A stretch of 64,000 bases of DNA from Aquilaria yunnanensis. Taxonomy: Eukaryota > Streptophyta > Magnoliopsida > Malvales > Thymelaeaceae. Positions within the stretch are counted from its first letter, which is position 1; every line of letters begins with the position of its first letter. The translations under genes and the position numbers were made by a program. Shown piece after piece: positions 25,601-36,908 of this stretch. Location: positions 54,682,501 to 54,746,500 of the forward strand of contig CM077596.1 in NCBI GenBank assembly GCA_039654915.1, given 5' to 3'. The notes below the pieces were generated by a model that made no database searches, had not been told where the DNA came from, and saw only the letters and a program-made list of their open reading frames with translations.

Positions 25601-28024
25601 GGCTGTCCTTTTGGGAGGCTAGGGCAAGGAGACCTGCGAATTTCTCACTAGAAGTTGTATTTATAGTGAGACTCAACTTCCAGGCCTAATAGGTTTCAAA
25701 GCCCTAATCCAATTAAGATTTAATTTCAGGCTTAATAATGGCTCAACTCTTGGGCCCATTATTAATACGAAATTAAAGTGAAACCATAACCCAAATAATT
25801 AGCCCATGCACTATAATGATCCAAATAGCTCTATGTGTGCGACCCAATAGGCTCTTATCATGTTGGCAATGATCATAAATCACATTTATGATCATAAGCA
25901 ATGAGCGGTGTCTAGCAACACATCATTGCTACCCAAGTGACAAGATTGTCGATGATTCGACTAAACCTTTATGATCATCACCGATATATGTCATTGTCCC
26001 TTTGTCCAAGATATCAAGACTAAGCAGGAGACATGGAATGTGTCACTCTCGTATAGCCCAATCTTTGGTTTCTTGGTTACCGAGTAGACTAACTTAAACT
26101 GATAACATTGATATCGTATATCAACTCATCCGAGCATGGCCATGCATTTTCTAAGTCTCACTCTATCAAGGGGCCCGAAGATATCACTCCCGTTACATAG
26201 GAGGGACAAATCCCATCTTGATCATACAAATCCCTCCGCATGATATGTGACATACCCAATGACATCCTTCAAGTCCACTCAGTTACGAGCAACAAAGGAA
26301 AGTATCAAAGTATGTGACTCACATGTAGGGAACCTTGATGATATTAGGTCGAAGGACTACATTTACCATGATCACTATGAGAATCACTTATGACACTCAC
26401 ATAATGATCCATGTAGTGTTCTCATGGTGGGTCGGTCCAGTACACAAGTTCTCCAACTTGTACCATATGTAGACTACATATCTCATATTAGTCTCCACAT
26501 ATGCTAATCGTTATGTATTATTGCAACCCGCTCCACAATAATACTAGACCAAGGACGTTTAAGAATATCATTATTCTAGGGTTACAATTACGTTTATTAC
26601 GTTATGCAGAAACAAAACAACAAACATAATTGCTGGATTAATGCCTTAATAAAATATCATGACTTAATGTGCAAAAATACAATCATTTCATGATTGGCTT
26701 TTGGGCACAACACTAACAAAAGCATCAGTGGAAAGTTCTTCAATTTGATGTGAAGTCAGCCTTCCTTAATGGAGAACTGAAGGAAGAAGTTTATGTATAA
26801 CAACCTCAAGGGTTTGTAAAACCAGGAGAAGAAGGGAAGGTCTACAGACTGAGGAAAACTCTATATGGCCTGAAACAGGCACCTAGAGCATGGTACAGCA
26901 AAATAGATGAGTTCTTTCAGATTCATGGCTTTCATAGGAGCCCCAATGAGCCTACCTTATATCTGAAAAGGGCAGGACATCATCTCATCATGGTAAGTCT
27001 GTATGTGGACGACATGATATATACAGGATCATCACCTCAGCTCATCATGAAGTTCAGAAGATCAATGATGAAAGTATTCGAGATGACAGATATGGGAACT
27101 CTCAACTATTTCCTTGGGTTAGAAGTTCAGCAGACAAAAGATGGTATCTTCATATCTTAGGAGAAATATGCTAATGATGTTCTGAAACAGTTTAACATGG
27201 ACAGTTGTAAAGCTGTCACTACTCCGATGAATACAAATGAAAAGCTTAAAGCTCAAGATGGAACTGAATTGGCAGATTCAATGAGGTTTAGGAGTCTGGT
27301 TGGGAAGTTGCTTTTTCTGTCTCATACTCGACCAGACATTATGTTTGCAGTGAGTCTTGTTTCAAGATTTATGCAAAATCCTACAAGGCCTCATTATGGC
27401 GCAGCTACAAGGATACTCAGATATATTTCAGGAACAAGAGATGATGGAATCTGGTATTTGAAAGATGCAGACATGACTTTACAAGGTTATACTGATAGTG
27501 ACTGGGCTGGAAGTCAAGAAGATAGAAGAAGCACCAGTGGAAATTGCTTTATCCTGGGGTCTGGACCTATATCCTGGTTATCCAAGAAGCAAAGCACGGT
27601 TGCTCTATCCTCAACAGAAGCAGAATATGTTGCAACCAATATTGCTGCATGCCAAATTGTTTGGCTCAGGAGACTGTTACATGATTTAGATCAACAACAA
27701 CTGGGAGCAACTACTCTTTTTTGTGATAATGCTTCGGTAGTGGCCATAACCAGAAATCCTATTTTACATGGGAGGAAAAAGCATATTGAAATCAAGCACA
27801 ACCACATAAGGGAGTTAGTCAACAAGGGAAAAGTAGATGTAAAGTTTTGCAGAACAGAAGATCAAATGGCTGACTTGTTTACAAAAGCACTGCCATTAGC
27901 AAAATTTGAAGATCTTCGAAACAGACTGAACATTGGCTCAAGGGGGAGTGTTGAAGCAAGTGATCCAATGTGGCAAGAGAGCACTGATGTGGAAGTCAAA
28001 GAAGATGCAACTGCTGAAGACTAG
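22658..28024 (+). pseudogene. copia 1 gag-pol, inactivated
   Basis: The frame starts at 22658. In order there are a UBN2-type gag, a CCHC knuckle CTYCKNFGHKEDVC, a protease site with DSA where DSG is usual (LDSACSNHLTGD), an integrase zinc finger (WHQRYGH...CEGC) with the central domain (FIDDFSRMSWVYF), an RT with YVDD, and an RNase H ending in the copia-typical ADLFTKAL. In-frame stops are at 22742-22744, 23447-23449, 26798-26800 and 27158-27160. The solo LTR 25305-26718 splits RT. The integrase segment has an Ala-Val run from an expanded GTTGCT repeat near 24505-24525. The last codons run through the polypurine tract into the 3' LTR, so the stop at 28022-28024 lies inside the LTR. Confidence 0.93.
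25305..26718 (-). mobile_element. Solo LTR (family A, copy 2) nested in copia 1 RT
   Basis: This 1414-bp unit begins TGTTGGGTTTCGGG and ends CAACACTAACA, flanked by a perfect 5-bp target duplication AAAGC (25300-25304 and 26719-26723). It is the sister of 13732-15147, with roughly nine of ten bases matching over the first 235 bp by eye. No internal retroelement sequence remains. Because it sits inside copia 1, it inserted after copia 1. Confidence 0.92.
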
Positions 28025-28212
28025 GAGGATTAGTTCAGGATAAGAATAAAGAACCGAATTTTTAGTTGATTAGCTTTCTTGCTTCCTAAGTTTCAGTAAG
28101 TTTGTTTCTAACGTTCCAAAATGTACTGCCCATAATAGGCGTGTTTCAATTCAATAAAATATACAGCAGTTTCCAGCATTTCTTTTCCTTCTTGTTCTGT
28201 CAAATTCTTTCA
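27949..28212 (+). repeat. 3' LTR of copia 1
   Basis: This 264-bp copy is preceded by the polypurine tract and followed by the AATAA target duplication. Confidence 0.95.
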
Positions 28213-28315
28213 AATAACACTTCTAGCCCTCTAATTTTTTTTTTATCAATAATTTTAGCCCTCTCTTTCCCTCCGGCCTTACCTTACTTTTCCCTAAATC
28301 CATATCCCTGGAGAT

Positions 28316-28738
28316 TGGCTGAATCGGCAGGCTAAACTAAGCAAAGTGATCTTCAACCACCACATGGGTGTGAGGATCAAAACCGATATGGTTCCCGACG
28401 TGCACATATCGGGCATCATCTTGATTCATCCTTATTTCTGGGGGACAAAGCCAGTGGGAGGAGAGCCAACTGACCGGGAGAAGAGACGGTTTGTGGAAAG
28501 GCTATGGCAAGTGGCTCGTTGGATGATTTGTGGGGCAAACAAACCATGGATCAACCTGGTGGATGATATGAGCTTGGGGAACGATCGAGGCGGCATAAAA
28601 GATTCTGGTGTGTGTGGTGGACAAGGATATGCTGAGTCACAGGGGATGGTACTACGGGGAGAAGCTGAAGAAGAACGGGTGGAGTGGTCTCATCGATTTT
28701 GGACCGAGTGTAGGGTTCACCATCGAGTAGGAAGATCT
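28316..28738 (+). pseudogene. Plant carboxylesterase (CXE / GID1-like alpha-beta hydrolase) C-terminal fragment, frameshifted
   Basis: The frame from about 28346 encodes VPDVHISGIILIHPYFWG, then GEPTDREKRRFVERLW and a PWINLVDDMSL-like block. These are the signature stretch after the catalytic serine in plant carboxylesterases. Near 28598 the frame changes, and the second frame continues with the family block ending at a stop at 28736-28738. The N-terminal half with the oxyanion HGG and the GDSAG nucleophile elbow is missing or scrambled just upstream (28316-28345). The ordinary family length is about 320 residues and only about 130 are left. It lies 100 bp beyond the copia 1 3' LTR, inside the TIR-bounded segment. 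Confidence 0.72.
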
Positions 28739-29463
28739 TGGTGCATCTGGGCTGAATTTGGTAGTTGATGAATCAATTATTGGACAAATAGTGCACCTGA
28801 GCCTTGGTGATCGAACGACAACAGACAAGCAATGAAGAAGACAACAGTAGTGCCGGTTTGGGGCCCACAGGGGAGGCAAATTTAAAATATTTAGATAATT
28901 GTAAGGAGGTGTTTGGGTGGGTTTGCTAGGAATTGGAAGTTTACCCAAGTGAGATATCATTTGGCCTCCGATGGCTTTGCTGTTAGCGAAGCACTTATAG
29001 CAGATCGTTTGTTTATTAATCTCCATGGAAGGCGAAGGACGTGGAACAGAAGGAGATAAACATTCCTTTGCAAAAGCAAAAGGTAAGTAAATGGAAAATA
29101 TTTTACAATTTTTTTTGGGGAATTTGTTAATTTTGGAATTCATAAGGGGTCTAGTTGGTTTCGGAGTTGGATATGAAAAACAACCGAGGTTAAGTTGGTT
29201 TGACAGTGGCAACCTTGGAGCCGCCATTATTGTAGATCTTCTTGTGCTTGTTGTGTGGTTGCTGTGGTGAAAAGTGGTGGTGGCCGGACAGTAGGAGGAG
29301 GTGGCGATGAAGAGCAAGAGAAAGAGGAAGAGGTGAAAAGTTTAATGTCTAAAATTGTTGATAGGAAAAGCTTTGAGTATAATTATAAACTAAATTAAAT
29401 TCATGGAGGCTAGCTGTAACTTTAATTAACAACTGACTGATGACGCCAAAAAATTATGGGTAA

Positions 29464-31130
29464 TCGTAAAAAACACTTTAGAAAATGTTTGATGTCTTAT
29501 TAGTGGCACACTTAAATTAATGGAAAAACACAATTTGATTGAATGATACAACATTATTAATTTTAGCTATTAATTCATTTATCAAATGAAAAATATATCA
29601 GTTATTATGGGAAAATAAACGAAGCTGGAGGGTTCTCGTCAAGATAATACGACGGAGGAACATGGTCATGACTCATGACTATTCCGAGTGTGAGAAGAAA
29701 TGGGGTTTAGAGAGGTTTTGATCTTTAGTTTCTTTTCTAGAAGTCCCGCCAAGGGTTTTCATACATAGCAAAGCATTGCATTTCATTTTTCTGTTTTATT
29801 TTCTTCCAATTTTTTAGGAACGATAATTCGAAGTAATAAAACTGATCATACTTTTCCATTTCAGTCCTAAGATCTTTTAATTTTTGCGTTTAGCTTAAAA
29901 ATAATTTTAAAATTAATTCTTTTGAAAACTCTTTAATTCAAAATTCTATTTCACATGAATTTTAAAATATTTCATTTTAAAACTCATTAATTAATAAAAG
30001 AATACATTATAATTTTGAAACTATATTAATAATTAGTCCTAAGTTTTTTTGTTATGTGGTTGACTGAGAGGAAAATATCAATTATAATAAATGTGTGACA
30101 TTGATTTTTCTAATTTCTAATTAAAGGGTTTGGTAATTAACTTGCAATGCTCCACTTTTTGGTTCTTGTTCTTGCAAGGGAACATCGATCCTAGAATTAG
30201 AGATACAAAAATTCTACTATATAACGAATCATATAAGCATATTCTAAACAATGTTTGATGTCTCATTAATGATACACTTAAATTAATAAAAGAAATACAA
30301 TTTGATTGGATGATACAGGATTATTAATTTTTATAAAAATGGAAAGTAAATCAATTATTTTGGGAGAAGAAGCGGAGCTACAAGGTTCTTGTACGTCAAG
30401 GTAGCTTGGTGGATGAATATGGCTATGGCTATTCCGAGCGTGAGAAGAAATGGGGTTTAGGGAGGTTTTGATCTCGGATTTCTTTTCTAGAAGTCCCAAC
30501 GAGAATTTTCATACATATATAGCAAAATGTTGTGTTTCATTTTCAGTATTTTTTTTCTTCTCTTTTTTCAGGAAAGACAATTTCAAGTCATAAAACTTAG
30601 CTTTACTTTCTTTATTTTAGTTCTAAAAATCTTTCAATTTTTGTGTTCAGTCCGGCAACAATTTCAAATTAATTCATTCTAAAGTTTATTAATTCAAAAT
30701 TTTCTTGTCCATAATTTTCAAACTAGTTCATTTTCAAATTCATTGATCAACAAAAGAATATATTAAAATTTTGCAACTATGTTAACAATTAGTTCTAAAA
30801 TTTTTTGTTATGTGTAACTGAGAGGAAAAGGTCAATCACAATAAATCCGTGACATCAATATTTTTTACTTTCTAATTTAAAAGGTTTGGTAATTAACTTA
30901 CAGTGTTCCTCTTTTTTATCCTTGTTCTTGCAATGGAACATCCTAGAAGTAGGAAAATAAAAATTCAACTATATATCCAATCATATAAACATATTTTAAA
31001 ATGTTTGATGTCTTAATAGAGAGACACTTAAATTAATGAAAAAAACACAATTTGAATGGATGATAGAAAATTATTAATTTTCATTTATAAAAATGAAAAT
31101 TATATAAATTATTATGGGAAAGAAGTGACT
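29464..31130. repeat. Tandem repeat R, right block (about two and a half units)
   Basis: The marker CAATTATAATAAAT.TGTGACATT recurs at about 30079 and in diverged form near 30833, a period of about 755 bp. bL25-like start-region segments lie at about 29608-29716 and 30362-30474. The array fades out near 31130. The units are more diverged toward the right end. Confidence 0.83.
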
Positions 31131-32086
31131 TTTAATTTAGTAAATTAACTCAATGCCACATATGCAGTAAGGAGATTTAGAGGGAAATTCCATCAAGTTT
31201 TCTCTACACTAATGATATCATATACCACGATTATTAAAGTCCCGATTTGAGTCTTATAAACTTAGATTTCTATGACTCTGGAAAAAAAAATGTTTAAAGT
31301 CATAAAAAATTATATGTATGTAGAAATAGGTAGAATCACAACTTTAATCTTAGAAACTTAGAAATTTTATGATTTTATATTTCTACGTTATCATGTCAGA
31401 TTTGTTGAAATTGGGCTAAAAATGATAACAAGCCAAAAATATATTAATTTATTACTAATTCAATCTCTATATAATCAAACTCAACCCATTTAGAGTTAAA
31501 ATAAAAAAAAATTAAAGATAATAAAAAAAACACAAATCATCTCTTATTTTTTTCTCATGCTCCCAGTGCCACTTAATTACTCTTCTTTATTATAACTTTA
31601 ATATCCTAGTTATCAAATTTATGTAGATGTTGATGTAAATGAAGAAAATGCTAATAATGGTACAAAGATTTGCATAAATGAGTTTAACCTATCAAATAAT
31701 AAAATAATAGAAGAAGAAAATGAAGATATGAATTTGGAAGATGATAATATTGATACTGTCATTGGTTATAGTGTTCCATGTGTCCCATTAAATAATTGAG
31801 ATGTTTTCAACTTCTCATTTATGAATTGTGAATTTGAAAACTTGTTTTTTTTTTTGTATTATATGTTTATGTCATGATATTTTTTATGGTATTAAAGTAT
31901 CAATAATTGAAAAGATTATGTAATTTGAGCTTCCTGAGATAATTTAGATAATTATATTTTTTTTCATCTTTTTCTAAAAGCTTTTTTATAAAACCTTACG
32001 ACTCTATGACTTCTTATGACTCTATGACTATAGAAAAAATAAAATGGCTCTAGGTAGAAACCCAACTTTGGTAACCTTGTCATATA
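31131..32086. other. AT-rich intergenic DNA
   Basis: No gene or clear repeat was recognised. Several short Asp/Glu/Asn-rich frames near 31630-31800 (AATGAAGAAAATG..., GAAGATATGAATTTGGAAGAT) hint at a possible transposase or hAT-gene tail, but nothing could be identified. Confidence 0.3.
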
Positions 32087-32320
32087 CTCCCTCTATCCCA
32101 TATTCTTTGAAATACTCACTTTTTAGCAATTAATCTATCATTTTTTATTTTCAATTTTTAGTATATAAATAAAAAAAATTTCTATATAAATGATAAATAA
32201 AAACCTCTAGTTTCTAAACATATTTTTTAAATTTTTTTTCTAACAACCAATAATATAAATAAATTCAAGTCAAACTAAAGCCAAAAGTCAACTGTTTCAA
32301 AGAACTTGGGACGGAGGTAG
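32087..32320. mobile_element. Stowaway MITE (Tc1/mariner type)
   Basis: This 234-bp element has TIRs CTCCCTCTATCCCATATTCTTT and AAAGAACTTGGGACGGAGGTAG (inverted) and is flanked by the TA dinucleotide on both sides (32085-32086, 32321-32322). These are the diagnostic ends of plant Stowaway MITEs. It has no coding capacity. Confidence 0.92.
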
Positions 32321-33683
32321 TACTACATTTATGCCACATAAGCAGCATATGGACAACGAGATTGTCACACAAAAGTAATGATGGGGTGCAAAGGGGTAAG
32401 GTGCCAGTTATGTGGTGCCAAGTGGCAACTACAAGAGACAGATACTGTCCTCATGTTGCCAAGTTGGAAACCACATTGATGAGGTGGAGGCCATGGTGCT
32501 ATAAGTATGCAACCAACTCACTTTTATATTTGAGATCAATTTTGATTAGGGCAGCAAAACTTAATGGGTGAAACTAAAGCTCTGGTATTATGTTATTAAG
32601 GGGTGAAACTAAAGCTCTGGTATTATGTTAAACTCTCCACCCTAAAACACTTGATAATAGGTAAAAAAAAAACAAACTCTCAGGATAATACTTTATAAAA
32701 ATATAGAAACCTCTATTACTAAGTTATATATATAGAGAATTTAATTGCATAAGCATATGTGACATGCTATGCCAAAACTTTGTATAAAAAACTCAAAACA
32801 TATAAAAATGCTCATTACATATACAAATTACTAGTATTTCTCCTCTTCTCTTTTAATACACGCGTGACACGTGCTCTTACAAAAAAAAAATCACACGTGT
32901 ATATCTAACTAAAATTAGTTTTTCGAATAGCAACATCTTCGATTAATGCCTGTTGGCATAAAAAAAAAATAAAAAGAATGTCCATTCATGGCATACACAA
33001 GTATACGCATGTATACAAGCTTTATTTGCTCATTTTTTTTTACAAGGCATGACGTAACACATTTATGTCCAAATCTTAAAGTTAGAACTCAGAATCTGTA
33101 TTGATGTTTATACCTTTTTCATAGTATTATCTTTCATGCATGTTGTACACATCTTCAAGTTGAAACACAAAATCCGTAGAAAATCTTGATAATAAGTACT
33201 AAATTGATCAATCAACAAAAAATTATATCCATTCGATGATCAAAATTTTAATTTCTCTAAAAGAAATTATACTGACAAAATTTACATTGAAACTTGAAAA
33301 TGGTCTTATAAGTTCTAACCATCATAATAATTAAATTATTTTTGCCTTGCAACTAATAATAGATTATGCTAACCCAGCAATTTGCAATTCCTCTGAAGAG
33401 TTACAAATCGCAAGGAAATGATAGTTAGACAAATATGTAGGAGAAATGTTAGTGAGGTATGGCATTGAGTTGAGAGGTTCAAAACATAAAGAGTAATTTA
33501 TTAAGAAAAAGAACAATATGCAACTAATTAAAATATTTAGGAGTAGCATGTGGTGAAAGGAAATATGATGAAGAAAAGAAATCTTCTGTGATGTGGATTA
33601 AACATGTGAACAATGAATCAAACAGCACTAAAACACGCCAAATTTCTGTATGCCAACAACATATCTTAATTATATGCATTTGA
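32321..33683. other. AT-rich intergenic DNA downstream of the MADS-box gene
   Basis: A short direct repeat (GGTGAAACTAAAGCTCTGG) occurs at about 32567 and 32601. Otherwise I recognise nothing. The part nearest 33684 should hold the MADS gene 3' UTR. Confidence 0.35.
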
Positions 33684-34469
33684 CTATGGGAAGAAATTTG
33701 CAATATTAGGCCAAAGGGCATTATTGTTGTTGTTGTCGTCACTAAAGGGGAAGATGATCCCATCTCCGCCACCACCTCCAAATCCTACATGTTCATGTGG
33801 ATTCATGAAGTCCATGAACCACTGCTGCCTTTGCATTGTCTCCACCATATTGTTATTCACTTCATAGCTCGATCTCTCCAAAACATCATTCTGACCACCA
33901 CTAGTGTCGCTCGTCGCGACAACTGCACCACCACCCATCTCACTGGTAATAACAAGTGCATTGGATGAGTTAGGTTTTTTAGGCTGATTACTCGGTTCAT
34001 TGTTGAAAGTCTCGAGCTTCCTTTGAACCTCCTTGATGTTTTGCTCCACAAGCCACCCAAGATCATTCAAGTCCATCATGGTCAGGCCATGAAGGCCCCT
34101 CCCTACAAGGCTTTGGTACATCACCTCGGTCACCTCTTTTTCCCTATTGTCCTTGCATTGCTTCTTCAATTGTTCGTTGGCCTTCACAATCCTTTGCCTC
34201 AAAAAGCTCTCCTGGTTCACCATTTTCTTGCTCTGGTCCATCTCCGACATCCCCTTGAAACGGGTCAGTACACGCTGGACCCCAACCTGGTCCGGCCACA
34301 CCTCCGGCATCGAGTCATAAGGGCTGTAGAGGATGGCACAAGCCTCTACACCACAAAGGGTGCTAAGCTCCCGCACCTTCTTCATCAACCCCTTCTTCCT
34401 TTTCTTGAAGGTTGCTTTTCTTGCCGAGTCATTAGCGATGTAGGCAAGCTTCACCTTCTTCCGAGTCAT
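33684..34469 (-). CDS. Type I (M-gamma) MADS-box transcription factor, AGL80-like
   Basis: This single-exon gene of 261 residues starts MTRKKVKLAYIANDSARKAT and carries the SRF-type MADS domain over about residues 1-60. The M-gamma features KKRKKGLMKKVRELSTLCGV and ILYSPYDSMPEVWP are present, then MVNQESFLRQRI, and a Gly/Asn-rich tail with an Asn run. Type I MADS genes are usually intronless, as here. AGL80 in Arabidopsis is a central-cell and early-endosperm regulator that pairs with M-alpha partners such as AGL61. The same role is an inference for this gene. A TATATAAG at 34560-34567 on the minus strand lies about 90 bp upstream of the start, a good TATA box. The frame is intact, so it is probably functional. 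Confidence 0.92.
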   Translation of the reverse strand: MTRKKVKLAYIANDSARKATFKKRKKGLMKKVRELSTLCGVEACAILYSPYDSMPEVWPDQVGVQRVLTRFKGMSEMDQSKKMVNQESFLRQRIVKANEQLKKQCKDNREKEVTEVMYQSLVGRGLHGLTMMDLNDLGWLVEQNIKEVQRKLETFNNEPSNQPKKPNSSNALVITSEMGGGAVVATSDTSGGQNDVLERSSYEVNNNMVETMQRQQWFMDFMNPHEHVGFGGGGGDGIIFPFSDDNNNNNALWPNIANFFP

Positions 34470-34559
34470 AAAGGTTAAGTTGTTGGCTTTTCGAAAAATG
34501 AAAAGATGGATTTGGAATTTGTGAACCTCTCTTGTGCTTTCTTACCCATTTGGCCTCTA

Positions 34560-34567
34560 CTTATATA
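34560..34567 (-). promoter_or_regulatory. TATA box of the MADS-box gene
   Basis: TATATAAG on the minus strand, 91 bp upstream of the ATG, fits the plant TATA consensus and leaves room for a leader of about 60 bp. Confidence 0.55.
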
Positions 34568-34569
34568 CT

Positions 34570-36908
34570 CATGAGGTAAGATTCTGACATTATTATCGCA
34601 AGATTGCATATTTTACTATCTTTGTTGGGTACATTAACATGGACTTGAAATAGAAACAAGAATATTAGGCACCCTCTTAAATTACATAACATACATTTTT
34701 TTAAAAGCAAAGTCATTACTATAAAATATAGATTTATCTTTATTTGATTACTCATAATAAATCTAAACCGTTGTAACGGTTCTTGACACCTTCTCTGCAT
34801 TAGTATACTATACAACTATATTATTCCCCAAACTTATTATATGTCCGTCACACATAAAAGATGTTAATTTACCGTAGCATGTTACATACTATGGTAACTA
34901 ACATGTTTGATGTGTCATGGATACAGGCTTGATGAGTGAATCATAACCGTTGATGCCATAGAGGTGCTGCCTTGGATACAAACAGAGCAATAAGATTGCC
35001 TTTCCTATTTAGGAAATTAAAGGTTAGATGGACAACTCAGTGACCATCAATGCCTTGGCTCTTGTCTGTATTATATATATTCTCTTGCAGGTTTGCCTAT
35101 CTTGATTTCATATCTGTATAGATAATATAATCCAACTTATTTTGGTTTTTTAATGCATATTATAAATTTTATTTTTTGAATCTTGTGGTTGATTTTTATA
35201 TCTTATGTATAATTTTTCATTAATGAATGTATATTGTGTTTGTTTGCATAAATTGTGGCCTCCTGGGAGAATCGATTATTGCATATTGTTTGATGTATTT
35301 ACTAGTACCAATGCATCTAGCATTTAATACCAACATTTAGCAACAAATCCAGTAAATTGAAGGCCCCTAAAATGGCTGTTGGGAGGTAAGGATAAGGGTG
35401 CAAAGGCCGTGAGGACGTATTACTTTCTAACACATAAATTTGATAAGTCAAGGTCGACACAATACCCCAAACACAAAGAGGCGAATGTTGAACTTAGGCT
35501 AAGGTAATGTTGAACTTGGGTTAAAGCTTCAATCTCATTGCATCTGCTTGAAGTCCAACCCAATAGTTTGAATCCTATAGTTAGAGGTGAAAGTTTGAGT
35601 TGTAGGGTTTGGTTCAAGTTAGAATTCAAATTTCACTACATGTCTAAAGCCTAAAAAACACTAACTCAAACCAATCATAATTGTACAAATAACCTGAAAA
35701 AATTCAGGTTAGGGATAAGTTTCTTTGTGTTTGGGCTTTTTAGCCTATCACATGAAAACTCTCAGGCCCAAAAATGAAAACCCACATCCACCCACAAGTT
35801 GCAAAGCTATGGGCCTATGGCTGGGTTCAATGGAAGGTAACGACCAAATGTCGACCCACCTAGGTGTGGGGTGAGGGAGGCAAGAGAGCCGAGAGCGAGA
35901 GGTGTGAGACCAGTAGAGAGGCAAGGCTTCAAATCAAAGGACAAGGGCCATCAATGGCACCGATGGTTGATTGGCTTCACAGGGCTATGTGGAAGCGAAG
36001 GGAGGGAAGTGAGCTGACAGAGAAAGAGGGAGGAAAGATGATCAAGAGCTAGAGGTGAGAGACTGAGAAGGAGGCGAGGCCTCAAGTCAAGGGACAAGGG
36101 TTGCCACCAGCGACTATGGTTAATTGGCTTCACAGGGCTATGTGGGTGTGGATGAAGGGAGGTGAGATGACCAAAAGAGAGGTGAGGCTACCATGAGGAC
36201 AAGGATCATTGCCGCCTAGCAAGGGTTGGGAGGTATGAGAATGACATTTTGAGTATGAGTATTGAGTGTTCGTAGTTCGTGGGAAGAGTTAGGATTAAGA
36301 GTATAGGACTAGGTTGGATTGGTATAGTTAGCTAGGTAGTAGGCTGGGTTATGGGAATGAGCCTGGGTTATTGAGCTAACCCTTTTTTGCATTCCTTGAT
36401 TTTGGATTGGATCGGTTTAGCCTGAATAGGCATTTTTCTACCAAGTAATAACCTGAACAAAACCAGAAAGTTTCGAGTCGGATTTGGGTTTCAGGTCCAA
36501 GCTTTCACCAACCTGTAAGAGTTTTCCGAGTACATTGGACAATGTGGATTATTTTAGGGAGGAAAGAGCAAGCAACCTAGTAGACTAACAGACTTGCTAG
36601 AATTCGGAGAATCCTGAAAACATGAGATCAAAGGAGGCATAAACAGAACCAAAAGCCTGAAACTGGAGAGAGCTGAACCATTTTCATATAATAGAATAGA
36701 AATTATTGAATACTAAAAACAAAAGACTATTAGGGGAAAAAAAAACCAAAGGAATGTCGTGTGGTTCCAGTAACAAACAAGAAAGAAACATTATTTTCTT
36801 TTTTTCCTTTTTCGTCTTGTTGGTTTTTCTTTTGTTTTCCTTTTTCTTTGGCTTGAGGATTGATAAGGCAAACCAAACCTTTGAAATAGGTTTTGATGGT
36901 GACAATAA
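34570..36908. other. Intergenic DNA between the MADS-box and RBR genes
   Basis: No gene is recognised. It includes a diverged tandem pair of about 153-bp units (35895-36200) and a Lys/Gln-rich low-complexity strip at 36720-36900. The right edge should include the RBR gene 3' UTR. Confidence 0.4.
35895..36210. repeat. Diverged tandem repeat, period about 153 bp
   Basis: TTGGCTTCACAGGGCTATGT occurs at 35971 and again at 36124. The flanking AGAGGCAAGGC / GGAGGCGAGGC and AAGGGACAAGGG / AAAGGACAAGGG blocks keep the same spacing. Confidence 0.75.

Larger units (their letters stand above)
22316..28212 (+). mobile_element. Ty1/copia LTR retrotransposon (copia 1), non-autonomous, with nested solo LTR
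   Basis: Matching 264-bp LTRs (22316-22579, 27949-28212) begin TGTTGAAGC and end TTTCA. A 5-bp target duplication AATAA flanks them (22311-22315, 28213-28217). The primer-binding site is at 22583-22594 and a polypurine tract AAGGGGGAG at 27940-27948. The interior encodes gag, protease, integrase, RT and RNase H in copia order on the plus strand. Four in-frame stops and a 1.4-kb solo LTR in RT inactivate it. The two LTRs differ at about six sites by eye, so the insertion is fairly young. Confidence 0.95.
21837..29463. mobile_element. TIR-bounded segment carrying a carboxylesterase pseudogene, later hit by copia 1
   Basis: The segment is flanked by repeat R on both sides. Its two edges share inverted similarity: left 21868-21942 (ATAATTTTTTTAGTGCCGTTAG, then TTTATAATTACACCCAAAGC) and right 29366-29450 read on the minus strand (ATAATTTTTTGGCGTCATCAG, then TTTATAATTATACTCAAAGC). 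If copia 1 (22316-28212) is subtracted, about 1.7 kb remains, including the carboxylesterase fragment. Exact termini and a target duplication were not resolved. A MULE-like gene-capturing element is an inference. Confidence 0.4.

Noticed and set aside
28652..29317. 221-codon minus-strand frame
   Set aside because: It runs antisense to the carboxylesterase remnant and its flank, is Ser/Pro/Thr-rich, and has no recognisable domain or splice structure. It is most likely a by-product of composition.
33857..34478. Frames overlapping the MADS-box gene on either strand
   Set aside because: They are explained by the intact MADS coding frame, which has clear family motifs.
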